Assembly (NCBI GenBank): GCA_046349085.1
Contig: JAXMDA010000008.1
Span: 1-64,000, forward strand
Direction: 5' to 3'
Origin: JAJXWB01 sp046349085
GTDB lineage: Bacteria; Pseudomonadota; Alphaproteobacteria; Rhizobiales; Beijerinckiaceae
Length of the DNA: 64,000 bases
Numbering within the stretch: position 1 is the stretch's first letter; every line of letters starts with the position of its first letter. This document shows positions 20,232 through 28,637 of this stretch, in pieces. The notes under the pieces were generated by a model. The model made no database searches. It saw only the letters and a list, made by a program, of their open reading frames with translations, and was not told the origin of the DNA. The position numbers were made by a program, and so were the translations under genes.

Positions 20232-21428
20232 ATGAAGCAACGCCGCGCCGCATTTTTGATTGCCGGTCTGGTCGCGCTGCCCGTCGCGGCCGGCGCGGCC
20301 TTGGCGCGTCTTGGCCACTGGGAAAGCGATCCGGGCGCGACCGTCGTCGAACCGCAAATCGCGGCGCCTTCGCTGCGTCAGGCGGCGCGGGCGCGCGACC
20401 CGGCGCCCGTCCAGGTCGCGAGCCTCGGAGCGCCGCCTTTTGCGCCGGCATTGCGGCTGCGCAGCTACCTGCCGCCGCCGGACCCCGCCGTCAACGCGGC
20501 CGCGCCGACGGAATCGCAGCCCGTCGAGGCGCTGGAGACGGCCCTGCCGACGGCGGAGGCCGCCACGCTCCTGTCGGCGCCGCTTCCGCCAGCCCGCCCG
20601 CGCGAATTGTCTCTGCTGCTCGATCCGCCGCTTCCGCCGAGCCGGCCCGACGAACTGGGCGAGCGCGTCGTGGTGGCCTCCCTTGCGCCGACGGCCGTCG
20701 CGCCGGCGCCCGAGACCAAGCCGCCGCTGGTCGAGCCCGCGCCGACGCCGGCGCCCGCCCCGACCGTCGTCGAAAAGGCGCCGCCGGCCGACGTTCCCTT
20801 CGCCAAGGGACAGGAGGCCTTCGTCCGCATCTTCAAGAAAGAGGGCGAGCTCGAGCTCTGGCTGCGCAAGGGCGACAGGCTCGCGCTCTACAAGACCTAT
20901 CCGGTCTGCAAGTGGTCCGGCCATCTCGGCCCGAAGATGCGCGAGGGCGACTACCAGTCGCCGGAGGGCTTCTATTCCGTCTCCGCCAAGCAGCTTCACC
21001 CCAAGTCGAAATATTACCGCGCCTTCAACGTCGGCTTCCCGAACGCGCTCGACAAGCAGCTCGGCTATACCGGCGGCGCGCTTATGGTGCACGGCGACTG
21101 CCAGTCGGTCGGCTGTTTCGCCATGACCGACCGCGGCATCGACGAAATCTACAATTTCGTCGCGGCGGCGATCGGCGCCGGCCAGAAGGAAGTGCCCGTC
21201 CACATCTTCCCGTTCCGCCTGACCGAGACGCAGCTTGCGCGCGAGACGGGGGCGGGACTGCTCGCCTTCGCCTCGAGCGGGCAGGAACAGTACGCGCCGT
21301 TCTGGCGCAACCTGAAGGAAGGCTACGACCTGTTCGAAAAGACGGGCGAGCCGCCGGCGGCCTACGCCTGCAACGGCAAATACGCCTTCGACGCCAGTTC
21401 CGCCTGCAAGCGCATCGCCGGCTGGTGA
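20232..21428 (+). CDS. L,D-transpeptidase family protein, YafK type
   Basis: A 398-residue envelope protein. An N-terminal hydrophobic segment (AAFLIAGLVALPVAAGAALA) acts as a signal or anchor. A long Pro/Ala-rich region to about 185 follows, then a YkuD-like domain (about 195-330) of the YafK subgroup, recognised by YPVCKWSGHLGPKMREGDYQ, the SPEGFYSV segment and the active-site block MVHGDCQSVGCFAMTD, with His287 and Cys295. YafK/DpaA in E. coli cuts Lpp from peptidoglycan, so hydrolysis of a protein-wall link is possible instead of transpeptidation. The ATG at 20232 begins the signal segment directly. Confidence 0.9.
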   Translation: MKQRRAAFLIAGLVALPVAAGAALARLGHWESDPGATVVEPQIAAPSLRQAARARDPAPVQVASLGAPPFAPALRLRSYLPPPDPAVNAAAPTESQPVEALETALPTAEAATLLSAPLPPARPRELSLLLDPPLPPSRPDELGERVVVASLAPTAVAPAPETKPPLVEPAPTPAPAPTVVEKAPPADVPFAKGQEAFVRIFKKEGELELWLRKGDRLALYKTYPVCKWSGHLGPKMREGDYQSPEGFYSVSAKQLHPKSKYYRAFNVGFPNALDKQLGYTGGALMVHGDCQSVGCFAMTDRGIDEIYNFVAAAIGAGQKEVPVHIFPFRLTETQLARETGAGLLAFASSGQEQYAPFWRNLKEGYDLFEKTGEPPAAYACNGKYAFDASSACKRIAGW

Positions 21429-21517
21429 GCGCCGCCTGCGGCCAGGCCTGACGGCAAACCTCGCCCCGCGCCTCCGACGCGCTATTTTCCGCCGCTTCCT
21501 TGCGACGGAGCACGGGC

Positions 21518-23179
21518 ATGGGCGCGACGCTGACGCTGGTCAATCTCGCGGGCGCGATCGCCCTGCTCATGTGGGGCGTCTACATGGTGCAGAGCGGCGT
21601 ACAGCGCGCCTTCGGCGCGGGGCTGAAGCGCTTTCTGTCGCGCGCGCTCTCCAGCCGGCTGAAGGCCGCGGCGGCGGGCCTCGGCGCGACGGCGATCATG
21701 CAGAGCAGCACGGCGACGGGACTGATCGTCGCCTCCTTCGCCGCCGCCGGGGTCATGCCGCTGGCGACCGCGCTCGCCGTCATGCTCGGCGCCAATGTCG
21801 GGACCACGCTGATCGTGCAGGTGATGTCATTCAACGTGACGCAGCTTGCGCCGCTGCCCATTCTCGCGGGCGTCGCCATGTTCCGCGCCGGCGGCCGGCG
21901 CACGCGCGACCTCGGACGCGTCGCCATCGGCCTCGGCCTGATGCTGCTCGCCCTGTCGCTGCTCCTGTCCCTCATCACGCCCTACGAGGACGCCCCCAGC
22001 CTGCGCCTGCTGATGGGCGCCGTCGCCACCGATCCGCTCGTCGCCTGCCTGTTCGGCGCCCTCATGGCCTGGGCCGCGCATTCGAGCGTGGCGGTGGTGA
22101 TGCTGATCGTGTCCTTCGCCGCCAAGGGCGTCGTGCCGCTGGAGGCGGCGCTCGCCCTCGCGCTCGGCGCGAACCTGGGTTCGGCGCTCAACCCGCTGCT
22201 CGAAGGGGGACGCGGCGAGGATCCCGCGAGCCGGCGGCTCGGCGTCGGCAATTTCGCCATTCGCCTCGCCGGCGCGGCGGCGGTCGCGCCCGCGCTCGGC
22301 TGGCTGGGGCCGCGCCTCGCCGCGCTCGCGCCCGACGCCGGCCGCGCCGTCGCGAACTTCCACACCGCATTCAATCTCGCGCTCGCGCTCGCCTTCATGC
22401 CTGCGCTCGGCCCGGTCGCGCGCCTGCTCGAAAAGGCGCTGCCGCGCCGGATGGAGGCGCCCGATCCCGGCCAGCCGCTCTATCTCGACGCGACGGCGCG
22501 CGACACGCCGTCGATCGCGCTCGGCTGCGCGGCGCGCGAGACGCTGCGCATGGCCGACCTGCTCGACACGATGCTGGACGACGCCGCGGACGCGCTGCGG
22601 CGAAGCGACCGGGCGGCGATCGCGCAGGTGCGCAAGCAGGACGACGCGCTCGACCGGCTGGACGCCGCGATCAAGCGCTACATCGCCGACCTCGATCCGG
22701 ACGGCCTCGCCGACGACGAGCACGCGCGGCTCGACGCCACGCTCGCCTTTGCGCTCAATCTCGAAGGCGCGGGCGACGTCGTGGAACGCGAGCTGATGGA
22801 TTGCGCGGCCAAGCTCGACAAACGCGGAACGGCCTTCGACGCGGAGGCGCAGCAGGCCAACGACGCGCTTCTCGCCGAGGCGCGCGCCAACCTGCGGACG
22901 GCCTCGTCCGTGTTCATGACGTCGGACCTGCGCGCGGCGCGCGCGCTGGCGGCGCAGAAGGCCGCGTTCCGGCAGATGGAGGCCGAAGCGATGCGGCGGC
23001 ATTTCGACGGGATGCGGGGCAAGAACGCCGGCGCCATCGCGCGCAGCGCGCTGCGCCTCGACATCCTGCGGGCGGTCAAGCGCATCAACGACCAGATCGT
23101 GGCCGGGGCCGCCTATCCGGTTCTGGAGGCCGCGGGCGAATTGATGACGAGCCGCCTCGCCGGCGAGGCCGAGGGTTGA
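21518..23179 (+). CDS. Na/Pi cotransporter family protein (NptA/YjbB type) with PhoU-like tail
   Basis: A 553-residue inner-membrane protein. The N-terminal half (about 1-310) holds two inverted Na/Pi cotransport repeats, each with the Ser-rich substrate motif: GATAIMQSSTATGLIVASFA in repeat 1 and WAAHSSVAVVMLIVSFA in repeat 2. The soluble C-terminal half (about 340-545) is helical and PhoU-like (ETLRMADLLDTMLDDAADAL, later LNLEGAGDVVERELMD). Such proteins move phosphate with sodium, often outward under excess. The ATG at 21518 follows ACGGAG by 7 bases; an upstream TTG is less likely. It stands alone, downstream of the YafK-like gene. Confidence 0.93.
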   Translation: MGATLTLVNLAGAIALLMWGVYMVQSGVQRAFGAGLKRFLSRALSSRLKAAAAGLGATAIMQSSTATGLIVASFAAAGVMPLATALAVMLGANVGTTLIVQVMSFNVTQLAPLPILAGVAMFRAGGRRTRDLGRVAIGLGLMLLALSLLLSLITPYEDAPSLRLLMGAVATDPLVACLFGALMAWAAHSSVAVVMLIVSFAAKGVVPLEAALALALGANLGSALNPLLEGGRGEDPASRRLGVGNFAIRLAGAAAVAPALGWLGPRLAALAPDAGRAVANFHTAFNLALALAFMPALGPVARLLEKALPRRMEAPDPGQPLYLDATARDTPSIALGCAARETLRMADLLDTMLDDAADALRRSDRAAIAQVRKQDDALDRLDAAIKRYIADLDPDGLADDEHARLDATLAFALNLEGAGDVVERELMDCAAKLDKRGTAFDAEAQQANDALLAEARANLRTASSVFMTSDLRAARALAAQKAAFRQMEAEAMRRHFDGMRGKNAGAIARSALRLDILRAVKRINDQIVAGAAYPVLEAAGELMTSRLAGEAEG

Positions 23180-23216
23180 ACGGCCCCGGGCCCTGCGGCC
23201 GCGCTGTCCAGCTCGT

Positions 23217-25211
23217 TCAAGGCGTCTTCGTCAGCGCCTTGCGCGCTTCGACGAGGTCCGCATCGGCCATGGCGGCGTGGCCCTCGGCCGTCGGATGCGC
23301 CGCGCCGCCGTAGAGAACGCCCGATATCCCCCAGATTGCATCGGTCACATAGAGGCCGTGCAGGGCCTTGGGCAGGCTGTCCGCGTAGGTCATGGCGGTT
23401 AGATAGCTGTCGTTCGGCGTGCGCATCCAGCGCGCGCGCGAAGCGTAGGGACGCCATGCCGCAGGAGAAAGATTGCACTTTCGGAAAGGCTTGGTCAGGC
23501 CGTCGCCCTGATCGCCCCATTGATGGAACGTGTGGTCGTCGGCCAGGCAAACCTCGTCGAAGGCCGGCTCCTTGAACGCCGGGTCGTCCGCCGCGTAGCG
23601 CGCGCAGATGCCGTGCTGGGAAAACGCCTCGCGATGCGTATCGGCCCAAAGCATCGCCTCCTTCTCCGGCGCGGCGCAATCGCCCGGCTTCTCGCAGGTC
23701 GCCAGCGCCTTGAGCGTCGGTATCAGGTCTTCCTCCATGAATTTCGAGGTGGCGCGCGCATGAGAAGCGTTGAAGGAGAGGGCGGGATGCGCGTCATAGC
23801 CGCGCCGCGCGTCGCCGCACATCTGCTTTGCGACGCCGTGCGTCAAGGGATTGCCGTAGGGCGTGTAGACGACCTTCGACAGATCGCCGCCGAGCATCGG
23901 ACGCATCGCGGCGCGCAGCGCCCGGAAGTTCGTCCTCAGAGCCTTGAGTTTCGCCTTCGCCCGCGCCGCGTCGAACAGATAGTCGGCCTTGGCGAGGAGC
24001 CCGCGCTCCGGGTTTTGCGCGACAATGATGTTGGCGGCGAGTTGAACGAAGCCGATGTCATTGCCGCCGATCGTCAGGAACACGAGATCGGGCTTGGCGC
24101 CGTTCAGTTGGGCGCGCAGCGACGGAATCTGGGCGGGCGCATTTTGCGGGTGCGGCGAATTGGCGAGGCGCAGCGTCCGTTCGCGCGCCTTCTGCGGACG
24201 GAGCAGCCCGGTCTGGATTTCCGCGCCCGTGCAACCCAGCGGGATATAGGCGATGGAGCGATGAACGTCCTCGACGGCGAGCGCGATCGCCGCGCGCAGT
24301 TGGTGTCCGTAGAGCGAGCGGTGACAGGGCGCATAGAGCCATCGCGCCCGCGCTGCGCTCCACTCCCGGTCGGTGATCTTTTCCGCCTCTTCGCCGGCGG
24401 TGTCGAAACAGTCCTGGCTTCCCTTGATCGCGCGCGAAGGCAGCCAGAACTTCTGGTTGCCGAGGACGCGCTTGAAGCACATGCCGGTCGCGCCGACGCT
24501 CTCCAGCCGGACGGGCACGTCGGGATTGCCGTCGCCCGAGGTGAAGCTGTCGCCCATGCCCACGACCGTCGCCACGCGCGGCTCGATCACGATGTCCTGC
24601 GACCAGGTCTTGTTGTCGGCCGTTTGCAGCGTGACTTTGACCTTCGTCGCGCCTTTCCGGACGCGGGCTTCCACGTCCTTGCCGTCGGCGTCCCTGCACC
24701 CGTCCGGCGCCGGCGCGAGATTGCCGGCGCGGTCGACGAAGCCGCGATCGGCCGACCACTTGCAGAGCGCGTTTTCGAAGCCGGGCGGCGGGGCGACGTG
24801 CAGGCGCACGAGAAAATGCGCGGGATCGAGATAGGATTCCTTCGCGCCGTCGCGCAGGCAGGGGCTCGCGACGCGATTGCTCGTTTCGTCGAAGCACACG
24901 CCGAGGCCGCTCTTCCGCTGGAATACGCTTTCGGCCCAGCCGCGCTTCTCGAACGCCTTCTGCGCGTGCAGCCAGCGCTCCATCGCCAGCACACTGTGGC
25001 CGTCCTTCTCCGTCGCTCGCCATGCGTCGACGTGAGGCTGGAAATCGGTCTGGTCGGCAAACAGCCGGAAGCGGTTGACGATCTCCCAGCAAATTGCCGC
25101 CTTGCATTCGCCCGGCGCGACGGCGCCGGCGGGCGCGGCGCCCAGAAACGGCGCTGCGAGCGTCAGCGCGAGGAAGACGACGCCAAGACGGGACCGCGCC
25201 GGATATGTCAT
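23217..25211 (-). CDS. Large exported SGNH/GDSL-type hydrolase
   Basis: A 664-residue exported protein. A signal peptide (LGVVFLALTLAAPFLGAAPAGAVA) is followed by a roughly 200-residue N-terminal domain with paired cysteines. The SGNH hydrolase domain has block I GMGDSFTSGDGNPD, block III LTIGGNDIGF and a final HPTAEGH. The block I Ser, the Gly-Asn pair and the terminal His are all present, so it should be an active esterase, lipase or deacylase. The Cys content suggests periplasmic disulfides. I start at the ATG at 25211, preceded by GGGGGAGG. Length well above the usual 200-350 residues reflects the N-terminal domain and long inserts. Substrate unknown. Confidence 0.85.
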   Translation of the reverse strand: MTYPARSRLGVVFLALTLAAPFLGAAPAGAVAPGECKAAICWEIVNRFRLFADQTDFQPHVDAWRATEKDGHSVLAMERWLHAQKAFEKRGWAESVFQRKSGLGVCFDETSNRVASPCLRDGAKESYLDPAHFLVRLHVAPPPGFENALCKWSADRGFVDRAGNLAPAPDGCRDADGKDVEARVRKGATKVKVTLQTADNKTWSQDIVIEPRVATVVGMGDSFTSGDGNPDVPVRLESVGATGMCFKRVLGNQKFWLPSRAIKGSQDCFDTAGEEAEKITDREWSAARARWLYAPCHRSLYGHQLRAAIALAVEDVHRSIAYIPLGCTGAEIQTGLLRPQKARERTLRLANSPHPQNAPAQIPSLRAQLNGAKPDLVFLTIGGNDIGFVQLAANIIVAQNPERGLLAKADYLFDAARAKAKLKALRTNFRALRAAMRPMLGGDLSKVVYTPYGNPLTHGVAKQMCGDARRGYDAHPALSFNASHARATSKFMEEDLIPTLKALATCEKPGDCAAPEKEAMLWADTHREAFSQHGICARYAADDPAFKEPAFDEVCLADDHTFHQWGDQGDGLTKPFRKCNLSPAAWRPYASRARWMRTPNDSYLTAMTYADSLPKALHGLYVTDAIWGISGVLYGGAAHPTAEGHAAMADADLVEARKALTKTP

Positions 25212-25291
25212 GCCAACCTCCCCCAAGCCGACGTCGCAGGCGAACGCCGCCATGGACATCGTCAGCTTAGCCGGGGCGGCGCCGCAGCCGC

Positions 25292-25305
25292 GTGAGCCGG
25301 CTCAC
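25292..25305. promoter_or_regulatory. Perfect 14-base palindrome upstream of the SGNH hydrolase gene
   Basis: gtgagccggctcac is a perfect inverted repeat lying 80 bases upstream of the start of the large SGNH hydrolase gene and 11 bases before the end of the cca-type gene. It could be an operator for a dimeric repressor. There is no second copy that I noticed, and chance cannot be excluded. Confidence 0.3.
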
Positions 25306-25315
25306 ATTCTTGGGA

Positions 25316-26572
25316 TCAGCGTGCTTCAGGAACGTCGGCGATCGCTTCGTCGATCAGTCGCGTAATTTCGGCGGGATCGCGCGGGAAGCCGGCGCGAATC
25401 CATTTGGCCTGCAAGGTCTTCAGCGTTGCGCCGATGGCGCGGCCTTCGACGACGCCGCGTTGCTTCAAATCCTCGCCGCGCACCGGCAGCTTCAGTTCGC
25501 GCAACGCGTCCGCGGCGGGATAGGCGCCGAGCCATGCGGCGTCGCCCGGCGCCGCGCCGGATTCGGCATGCGCCAGCGCCAGCGCGTCGAGCACGGCGTC
25601 GGCGCCGCGCGCAAAGACGAGTTCCGCGAGTTCGGCGCCTTGCGGCGGGGCCGCGCGTCCATGCAACGTTTCGAGCGCGCCGGCGGCGCCATGCAGGCGG
25701 CGATACTCGGCGTTCGAGAGTCGCAGGCGGTCGCGCAGGCGATCGGCGTCCTCGCGCACGAGAACCGCGAATGCGGCGAGGCGCAGGACAGGGTCCGCGC
25801 CGCGTTCGCGCGCAGCCTCGATCGCGGCGAGCCGCGCGAGGCGCGCGCCGTGCGAGACGCCGGCGAAGGCGAATGCGAGGAGGCCCGCCTGCGCCGCCTC
25901 CTGCGCCACCTCGGGGCCGCGTCGCGCGGCGAGAAGTTTCAGGAGCTCCGCGCGCACGCGCTCGGCCGACAGGCGCTCCAGCCCCGCGCGGCCGCGAATG
26001 GCGGCGGACAATCCTTCGCGGTCGAGCGGGCCTTCGCCATAGGCGGCGTGAAAGCGGAAGAAGCGCAGGACGCGCAGATAGTCCTCCGCGATGCGCGCGT
26101 CGGCGTCGCCGATGAATCTCACGCGCCGCGCCGCGAGATCCGCCTCGCCGCCGAGCGGATCGTGCAGCGCGCCGTCGCGCGTCAGCGACATGGAGTTGAT
26201 GGTGAAGTCGCGCCGCCGCGCGTCCGCGTCGAAATCGCGGCCGAAGCGCACTTTCGCGCGCCGCCCGTCGGTCTCGACGTCTTCGCGCAGGCTGGTGACC
26301 TCGAAGGGGCGGCCGGCGACGATCACCGTCACCGTGCCGTGCTCGAAGCCGGTAGGCACGCAGCGCAGGCCCGCGTCCTTCGCGCGCTGCATCACGACGT
26401 CGGGCGTAGCGGTCGTCGCGAGGTCGATGTCCGTCTTCGGCAGGCCGATCAGCGCGTTGCGCACTGCGCCGCCGACGATGCGCGTCTCCTCGCCGTCGCC
26501 GTCCAGCACGGCGAGCGCCCGGGCGACAGCGCGGTCGGCGAGCAGGGCGGCGAGCGCGGCTCGACCGGTCAT
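25316..26572 (-). CDS. CCA tRNA nucleotidyltransferase / poly(A) polymerase family
   Basis: A 418-residue class II nucleotidyltransferase, probably the enzyme that adds or repairs the 3' CCA of tRNA. The catalytic region shows the GG-x9-DxD pattern (RIVGGAVRNALIGLPKTDID, Asp residues in TDIDLATTA), then the RRDFTINSMSL motif and the DPLGG...R.RFIG segment. The neck helices follow (DYLRVLRFFRFHAAY). Length suits alphaproteobacterial CCA-adding enzymes rather than E. coli PcnB. It is the last gene of the NUDIX-DUF6111-cca unit; its ATG overlaps the DUF6111 stop (ATGA). CCA-adding and poly(A)-adding activity cannot be separated by sequence alone. Confidence 0.92.
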   Translation of the reverse strand: MTGRAALAALLADRAVARALAVLDGDGEETRIVGGAVRNALIGLPKTDIDLATTATPDVVMQRAKDAGLRCVPTGFEHGTVTVIVAGRPFEVTSLREDVETDGRRAKVRFGRDFDADARRRDFTINSMSLTRDGALHDPLGGEADLAARRVRFIGDADARIAEDYLRVLRFFRFHAAYGEGPLDREGLSAAIRGRAGLERLSAERVRAELLKLLAARRGPEVAQEAAQAGLLAFAFAGVSHGARLARLAAIEAARERGADPVLRLAAFAVLVREDADRLRDRLRLSNAEYRRLHGAAGALETLHGRAAPPQGAELAELVFARGADAVLDALALAHAESGAAPGDAAWLGAYPAADALRELKLPVRGEDLKQRGVVEGRAIGATLKTLQAKWIRAGFPRDPAEITRLIDEAIADVPEAR

Positions 26573-26829
26573 TCGAAATGTCCCGGCACGACCTTGCCGT
26601 TCTCGACATGGGCCGGCACATAGGCGCCGGTCTGGCGGCGCGCGCCGAAGCCGAACCACAACATGCCCGCGATGGCGATGGCGAGGCCCGCGATCGTCAG
26701 GCTGATGACCGCGCTGCCCGGCCAGTGCGCGGGCTTCAGCGGATGACGGCCGCGCAGAAGCAGATAGAGTACGTAGACCACGAAGGGCGCGACGAAAAAG
26801 GCGGCCGGTTCGAGCAGCGCGCGCCACAT
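26569..26829 (-). CDS. DUF6111 family small membrane protein
   Basis: An 86-residue protein with two predicted membrane helices (FFVAPFVVYVLYLLLRG at about 11-27 and ISLTIAGLAIAIAGMLWFGF at about 41-60) and a short conserved tail (TGAYVPAHVENGKVVPGHFE). It lies between the NUDIX and CCA-enzyme genes, with ATGA overlaps on both sides, so all three must be translated from one mRNA. This arrangement is widespread in Hyphomicrobiales. The function is unknown. The start at 26829 is fixed by the overlap. Confidence 0.85.
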   Translation of the reverse strand: MWRALLEPAAFFVAPFVVYVLYLLLRGRHPLKPAHWPGSAVISLTIAGLAIAIAGMLWFGFGARRQTGAYVPAHVENGKVVPGHFE

Positions 26830-27482
26830 CAGGTGTAAAGCCTCTCGTACATGTTGCGCAGGATGCCTGCGGTCACGCCCCAGATATAATGGCTCTCCCA
26901 CGGCATTGCATAATAGTGGCGCATCGCGCCCTTCCATTCGCGCGACTGGCGCTGGTGATTGGCCGGATCCATCACGAAGGCGAAGGGCGCCTCGAAAGTC
27001 TCGGCGACTTCCTCGTGATTGATCTCGAGATCGAACGGCGGACGGATTTCGGCGACTATGGGCATGATGCGATAGCCCGAGCCTGACAGATAGGGGTCGA
27101 GCGCGGCGAAGGGCTCGATGTGCCTACGCGCGAGGCCGATCTCCTCCTCCGCCTCGCGCAGCGCGGCTTCGAGCGCGTCTTCGCCCGGATCGATCTTGCC
27201 GCCCGGAAAGGCGACCTGGCCGGAATGGCTGCGCAGATGCGTCGCGCGTTCGGTGAGCAGGACGGTCGTTCCCTGCGGCCGTTCGATGAGGCCGATCAGG
27301 ACGGCGGCGGGCTTGGCCGCGTCGAGGGCTGCGGCGATCTCTTCGTCGCGCTGGGCGACGACGTGGTCGTCGCCGGGCTGGCGCGCCGGCTTGCGGCCGG
27401 GAATGGCGAGCCGTTCACGGACATAGGGGATGAGGGAAGCCGTCCCGAGGACGGACGAGTCAGGGATCATTGGCGCGACCAT
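26829..27482 (-). CDS. NUDIX hydrolase, CoA pyrophosphatase (NudL) type
   Basis: A 217-residue enzyme, probably splitting coenzyme A or acyl-CoA into phosphopantetheine and 3',5'-ADP. The Nudix box begins GGKIDPGE and ends REAEEEIG (about 99-120). It is preceded by the NudL hallmark LLTERATHLRSHSGQVAFPGG (UPF0035 signature). The ESHYIWGVTAGILRNMYERL tail is also typical. It begins the three-gene unit with DUF6111 and the CCA enzyme. An in-frame ATG at codon 5 is an alternative start. CoA specificity is inferred from the upstream signature, not shown. Confidence 0.92.
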   Translation of the reverse strand: MVAPMIPDSSVLGTASLIPYVRERLAIPGRKPARQPGDDHVVAQRDEEIAAALDAAKPAAVLIGLIERPQGTTVLLTERATHLRSHSGQVAFPGGKIDPGEDALEAALREAEEEIGLARRHIEPFAALDPYLSGSGYRIMPIVAEIRPPFDLEINHEEVAETFEAPFAFVMDPANHQRQSREWKGAMRHYYAMPWESHYIWGVTAGILRNMYERLYT

Positions 27483-27516
27483 AGAACGGCCGGCGCGGCT
27501 TTGCGACGGCTTGCGC

Positions 27517-27924
27517 CTATTCGAACGCGGCGCAATCGACGCGGTGGCTGCGCCCGACGCTTTCCTGCCGAAAACGGGACTTGTAGACCTTCACGATCTC
27601 ATCGACCTTTGCGGCGGCCTCGTCCGGGGTTTTCGAGACAATCGTCAGCACGCGTGTCGGCTCGGCGGCGATCTTGCCTGACTTGTACCGGTAATGTCCG
27701 GTCGCCTCCACCACCGTGTAGCCGTCCGGAAAGCGCGGCGTGACCGTGCCTTCGAGAAATTTGCGGAACTGCGCGCGCGAAACCTCGCCGCCTCCGGGAA
27801 TGCCGAGACCGAGGTGCAGCTCAATCCGAGTCCAGGGCTGCAGGGCGCCGGGGCAGGCGGTTTGCGCGCCCGCCGGCGTGGCAAGCGGCAGCATCAGGCC
27901 GGCGGCGGCAAGGCGCGCTGTCAT
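27517..27924 (-). CDS. DUF3574 domain protein, exported
   Basis: A 135-residue protein. Residues 1-20 are a signal peptide (RLAAAGLMLPLATPAGAQ). The mature part follows the DUF3574 pattern: TRIELHLGLGIPGGGEVS, then FRKFLEGTVTPRFPDGYTVVEATGHYR and TRVLTIVSK. A Cys near each end could form a disulfide. Its ATG overlaps the stop of the DUF1285 gene by 4 bases, so the two are translationally coupled. The family has no assigned function. Confidence 0.83.
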   Translation of the reverse strand: MTARLAAAGLMLPLATPAGAQTACPGALQPWTRIELHLGLGIPGGGEVSRAQFRKFLEGTVTPRFPDGYTVVEATGHYRYKSGKIAAEPTRVLTIVSKTPDEAAAKVDEIVKVYKSRFRQESVGRSHRVDCAAFE

Positions 27925-28538
27925 TGCGCGGCCCAAGCCTCCACCTCCGCCGCGCGCGCCATCGGGAAAAACACCCCCGCCGAGGCCACGCCGAACATGT
28001 CCTCGCCGCCGACCGCGCGCACTTCCCCCCAGTCCACGAGGTCGTAGAACAGCGCGCGCTTGACCAGCGCCTCCAGCTTGTCGCGTACGAGAACGTAAGG
28101 CTTCAGGCCTTCCGAAGCGCCCTGCTCGAAGCGCAGGGGATGGTCGGCGCCGATCTCCACCCAGTCCTCGACATTGGTGCGCAGGCGCAGGACCTGCCCG
28201 CGCTCGTCCCGCGTCTTCTGCAGTTCCACGCCGAGGAAAGGCGCGTCGTCCACCCTGATGCCGACGCGCTCGACCGGCGTGACCAGCACGTAGCGCTCGG
28301 GGTCCCTGCGCAGGATGGTGGAAAAAAGCTGCACCAGGGCCGGGCGGCCGATGGGCGTGCCCATGTAGAACCATGTGCCGTCGGCGGCGATGCGCATGTC
28401 GATGTCGCCGCAGAATTCCGGGTTCCACAAATGGACGGGCGGCAGTTTCCTGCGCTCCCCTCCCGCCGAGCGGGCGGCGGCCGCCAGTCCTTCCAGCCCG
28501 CCGCCCGCCGCCGCCGGTTTCGCTTCTTCCTTCGCCAT
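27921..28538 (-). CDS. DUF1285 domain protein
   Basis: A 205-residue cytosolic protein. After a short Ala/Gly-rich leader, the DUF1285 domain covers about 35-200: LPPVHLWNPEFCGDIDMRIA, DGTWFYMGTPIGRPALVQLF, then FLGVELQKTRD and a C-terminal segment with the active-looking RALFYDLVDWG. The family is conserved in proteobacteria and structurally characterised, but its role is unknown. It is divergent from the MoxR operon, as in many Hyphomicrobiales. I use the ATG at 28538 and not the GTG at 28562, which has no SD. Confidence 0.88.
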   Translation of the reverse strand: MAKEEAKPAAAGGGLEGLAAAARSAGGERRKLPPVHLWNPEFCGDIDMRIAADGTWFYMGTPIGRPALVQLFSTILRRDPERYVLVTPVERVGIRVDDAPFLGVELQKTRDERGQVLRLRTNVEDWVEIGADHPLRFEQGASEGLKPYVLVRDKLEALVKRALFYDLVDWGEVRAVGGEDMFGVASAGVFFPMARAAEVEAWAAQ

Positions 28539-28637
28539 AATCCCGCGCCTATTGGCCGCCACGTTGCGAACCCCATAATCTAGCGTTCGGGCCGGGAATC
28601 GGAAATCGCCGGTTCAGGGTCGAAATCGCGAGGTCCC

